Of a stretch of DNA of 64,000 nt, positions 60,800-64,000 are shown piece by piece. The position numbers and the translations under genes are program-made. The notes below the pieces were generated by a model that had not been told where the DNA came from, did no database searches, and saw only the letters and a list, made by a program, of their open reading frames with translations. Positions within the stretch are counted from its first letter, which is position 1. Every line of letters begins with the position of its first letter. The DNA comes from Rhodococcus jostii NBRC 16295 (GTDB lineage Bacteria > Actinomycetota > Actinomycetes > Mycobacteriales > Mycobacteriaceae): assembly GCF_001894825.1 (NCBI RefSeq), contig NZ_BCWY01000002.1, forward strand, positions 186,001 to 250,000, read 5' to 3'.

Positions 60800-63700
60800 A
60801 TGGCCGAATTCGATCCGCTAGCCACTCAGCGAGACGCGGCCGCGGGGATCGTGCCCGAACTGGAGGCGGAAGGCTTCGAGAACGCCCAGGTTGTGGGCCG
60901 AGGCGGCTTCGGCACGGTGTATCGGCTCGACCAGCCCAACCTGAACCGCACCGTCGCGATCAAGGTCCTTCGGTCGGATGTCGATCGTGAGAACAGGGAG
61001 CGATTCCTCCGCGAGCAGCGGGCTATGGGCGCTATGTCCGGGCATCCCAATATCGTCGCCGTCTTCCATACCGGGGTCACGGCGACGGGGCATCCGTACC
61101 TGGTCATGCCCTACCACTCGCGCGGTTCGCTCGATGCCCGGATTCGTGGCGACGGGCCTCTCGACTGGCGAGCAGCGGTCAGCATCGGAGTCCGGCTGGC
61201 AGGTGCCCTCGAAGTTGCGCACGGGGCCGGCATTCTTCACCGCGACATCAAACCGTCCAACGTCCTGCTGACCGATTACGGTGAACCTGCCCTGACCGAT
61301 TTCGGGATCGCACGGATCGAGGGTGGCTTCGAAACGTCCGAGAACATCATCACCGGCTCACCTGCATTCACTGCTCCCGAGGTGCTGCACGGGCAGACTC
61401 CGACAGCAGCCTCTGATGTCTACGCTCTCGGAGCGACACTGTTCTGCCTCGTCACCGGCCACGCTGCGTTCGAGCGCCGGTCCGGGGAGAGTGTCGTAGC
61501 TCAATTCCTTCGCGTTGCGCGTCAACCGGTCCCGGACCTGCGATGCGACGAGATTCCGGATGATCTCTGCGCCGCCATCGAGCACGCGATGGAACAGGAT
61601 CCGGCCGACCGCCCGCGATCCGCTGTCGAATTCGGCGACGAACTCCGTCTCGTCCAGCGTCGGCACTCGCTCACCATCGACGATATGGCCCTGCCGGGCG
61701 AGCGGGGGAGGGGTGACGGGCGCCGTCCACGGTTGACGCCGCCCACCCCTCGGACCAAGTACCGACCGCCGACTTCCGTCCGCCCGTTGGTCGACCGCAC
61801 CCGGCTGAGCGGGCTTCTTCGCGCGGGCCGAGGTCGTCGCCTGATCGTGATTCACGGTCCTGCGGGATTCGGCAAGAGCACAGTGGCCGCCCAATGGCGA
61901 AAGCAGTTGAGCGCGGACGGAATCGCGGTGGCATGGCTCGCGGTCGACCACGACGACAACAACGTGGTCTGGTTCCTTGCCCATCTGATCGAGGCGATCA
62001 GGCAGGTCCGGCCGACCCTCGCCGAAGAGTTGGGCCGGGTGCTGGAAGAACACGGAGACGACGTCGAGCGGTTCGTCCTCGCATCGTTGATCGACGAGAT
62101 CCACGAGGGGGGTGAGCGTGTGGCGATCGTGATCGACGACTGGCATCGTGTCACGGACAACGCCGCCGTCGCCGCTGTGGAGTACTTGATAGACAACGGC
62201 TGCCACCATCTGCAGCTCATCGTGACGAGCAGAAACAAGTCCGGCCTCCCGATGAGCCGGACCCGGGTTCGTGACGAGCTGGTCGAAATAGACTCCACGG
62301 ATTTGAGATTCGACCTCGCGGAGTCGACAGAGTTTCTCGTGGAGTTGAGTGGGCTGGCGCTCGAGAACGCACAGGTCGCCTCGATTGTGAGGTCGACCGA
62401 CGGGTGGGTGGCCGCGCTTCAACTGGTTTCGCTCGCGCTGCGCGGCAAGGGAGACCTTGCGACGTTCGTCGAGAAGCTGTCGGGCCGCCACCGGGGGGTC
62501 GGTGACTATCTCGTGGAGAATGTCCTGAGTTCCCTCGAACCGAGGACCGTGAACTTCCTGCTGTCGATCTCCGTTCCCGAGCGGATCTGCGGGGACCTCG
62601 CCTCGTCGCTCACCCGTAGCGAGCATGGTCGCGCGATGCTGGAGGACGTCGAGAATCGAGACCTGTTTCTGTACCGGGTGGACGACGACGGGGAGTGGTG
62701 TCGGTTCAGCAGTGTGTTTGCAGAGTTTCTGCGTGCCCGGCTGGAACGAGACCAACCCGAGCGGATGCGAGAACTGCACAGAATCGCATCTCGTTGGTTC
62801 GCCGACCATGATCTGCTGAGCGAGGCGGTCGATCACGCCCTTGCGGCGAGCGAGATCGATGAAGCGGTCGAACTCGTGGAGACCCACGGCATGGTCCTGG
62901 TGACGCACGGGCAGCTGGCCACACTCCTCGGTCTGGTCGCGAAGCTTCCGCGGGAGGTGATCCTGGCGCGCCCGCGATTGCAGATTGCCGTCGCGTGGGC
63001 CGATGTGTCGCTGCATCGTTCGGCGTCCGCGCAGAAGGCATTGGACCGTGCCGAAGCCTGTCTCGCACAGAAATCGCTTCCGACCACCGACTCCGACCTG
63101 GTGCTGGAATCAGACCTCGTCCGCGCGGTCCTGGACGTCACCGCCGATCGTATCGACCGGGTGGGCGATCTCGTGTCGGGTTGCCTGGTCGAGCCGGAAG
63201 CAGTGAACCCGTGGATCGTGTCGGTGGCAGCGAATCTGGTGTCGTTCGTGAGGATCTGCCGGTTCGAGTTCGACGCGGCGCGAAATCTCCAGGAATGGGC
63301 CGCCGACTATCACCGACGATCCACCGGTCCCTTCAGCGCGGTGTATGGACACTGCTACGCCGGTCTCGCCGCGAATGAGCAACTGGACGTCGTGGCAGCC
63401 GAAGAAAGTTATCGGCAAGCACTTCGAGTCGCGAGAGAATCGATGGGGATCCATTCCCATGCCGCCCGGATGGCCAGTGCACTGCTCGGCGAACTGATGT
63501 ATGAGCAGAACCGACTCGACGAAGCCGAAGGCCTACTCGACGAGGGTCGTGCGCTCGGATCCGAGATCGGTTTGGTCGACTTCATGATCGCGATCTATGC
63601 CACCGGGTACCGAGTCAAGGTCCTGACGGGTGACATGGATTCTGCAACAACATTGTTGAATGAAGGAGATCGAATTGCCCGAACGATGTCGCTGCCGCGA

Positions 63701-64000
63701 TTGTCGGCACGGATCGACGACGAGAGGAGTCGACTCGGGCTCCCCGTCCCGTCCGACGCTCGGGGGCACCAGGGTAGTGAGGGCGGTGGTGTGCCCCCTT
63801 CGTCGGTGAAACCCGATCAGGGTCCGTCTACCGGCATCGAGGCAATCACTGTGCAGCTGACAGAGTCCGGTGCCATTCGCCGACTGCTTGCCGAGCCGTC
63901 GACTGAACGGGTCGACCTCGCCTGCACCAGGGCGGGCGCCCTGGTGCAGGCGGTCGCTGCTCAGAATCGGCCGCGGGCGCTCCTGCAGGCACGACTTCTG
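60800..64000 (+). CDS. pknK: PknK-like Ser/Thr protein kinase with MalT-type regulatory domains, 3' end missing
   Basis: An open frame of 1067 codons from ATG 60800 to the right edge, with no stop inside the window. Residues about 25-290 are a Hanks kinase: loop GRGGFGTVYR, AIKVL with the ATP lysine, HRDIKPSN (Asp near 149), DFG near 167 and the SPAFTAPEV activation segment. From about 330 a MalT/LuxR-type ATPase module begins (KYRPP, Walker A GPAGFGKS at 353-360, VIDDWHRV), followed by a long helical TPR-like part. This is the layout of Mycobacterium PknK, about 1110 residues, so little should be missing. It links phosphorylation to regulation; here it is divergent from a LuxR-ATPase gene. 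Confidence 0.9.
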   Translation, partial: MAEFDPLATQRDAAAGIVPELEAEGFENAQVVGRGGFGTVYRLDQPNLNRTVAIKVLRSDVDRENRERFLREQRAMGAMSGHPNIVAVFHTGVTATGHPYLVMPYHSRGSLDARIRGDGPLDWRAAVSIGVRLAGALEVAHGAGILHRDIKPSNVLLTDYGEPALTDFGIARIEGGFETSENIITGSPAFTAPEVLHGQTPTAASDVYALGATLFCLVTGHAAFERRSGESVVAQFLRVARQPVPDLRCDEIPDDLCAAIEHAMEQDPADRPRSAVEFGDELRLVQRRHSLTIDDMALPGERGRGDGRRPRLTPPTPRTKYRPPTSVRPLVDRTRLSGLLRAGRGRRLIVIHGPAGFGKSTVAAQWRKQLSADGIAVAWLAVDHDDNNVVWFLAHLIEAIRQVRPTLAEELGRVLEEHGDDVERFVLASLIDEIHEGGERVAIVIDDWHRVTDNAAVAAVEYLIDNGCHHLQLIVTSRNKSGLPMSRTRVRDELVEIDSTDLRFDLAESTEFLVELSGLALENAQVASIVRSTDGWVAALQLVSLALRGKGDLATFVEKLSGRHRGVGDYLVENVLSSLEPRTVNFLLSISVPERICGDLASSLTRSEHGRAMLEDVENRDLFLYRVDDDGEWCRFSSVFAEFLRARLERDQPERMRELHRIASRWFADHDLLSEAVDHALAASEIDEAVELVETHGMVLVTHGQLATLLGLVAKLPREVILARPRLQIAVAWADVSLHRSASAQKALDRAEACLAQKSLPTTDSDLVLESDLVRAVLDVTADRIDRVGDLVSGCLVEPEAVNPWIVSVAANLVSFVRICRFEFDAARNLQEWAADYHRRSTGPFSAVYGHCYAGLAANEQLDVVAAEESYRQALRVARESMGIHSHAARMASALLGELMYEQNRLDEAEGLLDEGRALGSEIGLVDFMIAIYATGYRVKVLTGDMDSATTLLNEGDRIARTMSLPRLSARIDDERSRLGLPVPSDARGHQGSEGGGVPPSSVKPDQGPSTGIEAITVQLTESGAIRRLLAEPSTERVDLACTRAGALVQAVAAQNRPRALLQARLL

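Noticed and set aside
60800-61270. Short minus-strand open frames between the LuxR and kinase genes
   Set aside because: They overlap the kinase N-terminal lobe with its G-loop and lysine, and show no domain of their own.
61358-63016. Minus-strand open frame of 552 codons
   Set aside because: Opposite the kinase/MalT-like gene, which is the coding strand although it has no stop inside the window.
1-64000. CRISPR arrays, tRNA, rRNA, phage or plasmid modules
   Set aside because: No repeat-spacer pattern, no cloverleaf recognised by eye, and no integrase, transposase or replication gene seen.

Overview
The window is high-GC actinobacterial DNA, most like a large-genome soil Rhodococcus. The reasons are strong GC bias, many GTG starts, frequent 4-nt ATGA/GTGA overlaps between co-directional genes, a PknK-type kinase, an IdeR-type iron box, a catechol-siderophore module and a large load of catabolic enzymes. 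No rRNA, tRNA, CRISPR array or intact insertion sequence was seen. Apart from the fragments at the two edges, all genes appear intact.

Left part (1-19.06 kb): a catabolic gene cluster of unassigned substrate. It opens with the tail of an acyl-CoA synthetase and a TetR regulator. It then holds an EthD-like protein, a metallo-beta-lactamase-fold hydrolase, a zinc-independent MDR reductase, three SDR dehydrogenases, an alpha/beta hydrolase, a 2,4-dienoyl-CoA-reductase-like FMN/FeS/FAD enzyme and an FAD-dependent dehydrogenase. Two separate ABC importers are present: an iron/thiamine-type system, and a branched-chain-amino-acid-type system whose second permease and both ATPases are fused into one 849-residue chain. 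A palindromic motif close to TTGAACTGANTTCAGTTCAA lies in front of all eight transcription units, so the cluster reads as one local regulon, probably of the TetR protein at 173-796. Nearly identical palindromes at 11.82-11.86 and 19.01-19.06 kb act as combined stop-codon and terminator elements.

Middle part (19.05-44.1 kb): a lipoprotein of the class A beta-lactamase fold coupled to an ArsR regulator; purD; a 3-hydroxybutyrate-dehydrogenase-like SDR with an MHS transporter and a divergent LysR; an aminotransferase; several small membrane proteins and lipoproteins; a secreted hydrolase with a divergent TetR; purB; HIT and NRDE proteins; a MarR-DrrAB-like export operon; a dhbC-dhbA-dhbE operon for 2,3-dihydroxybenzoate behind an iron box; and an Lrp/DUF3311/sodium-symporter/amidase group.

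Right part (44.09-64 kb): a 166-bp inverted-repeat element lies exactly between the stop codons of the amidase and pyruvate kinase genes. A minus-strand operon follows (tartrate dehydrogenase, DctA-like carrier, glycerate kinase, pyruvate kinase) with a divergent LysR, which reads as tartrate or D-malate use feeding lower glycolysis. Next come an amphi-Trp protein, a membrane-anchored lipid kinase, a DHA2 exporter with a 2-hydroxyacid dehydrogenase, purC with oligopeptidase B, and a LuxR-ATPase regulator divergent from a PknK kinase/MalT-like protein that runs off the right edge.
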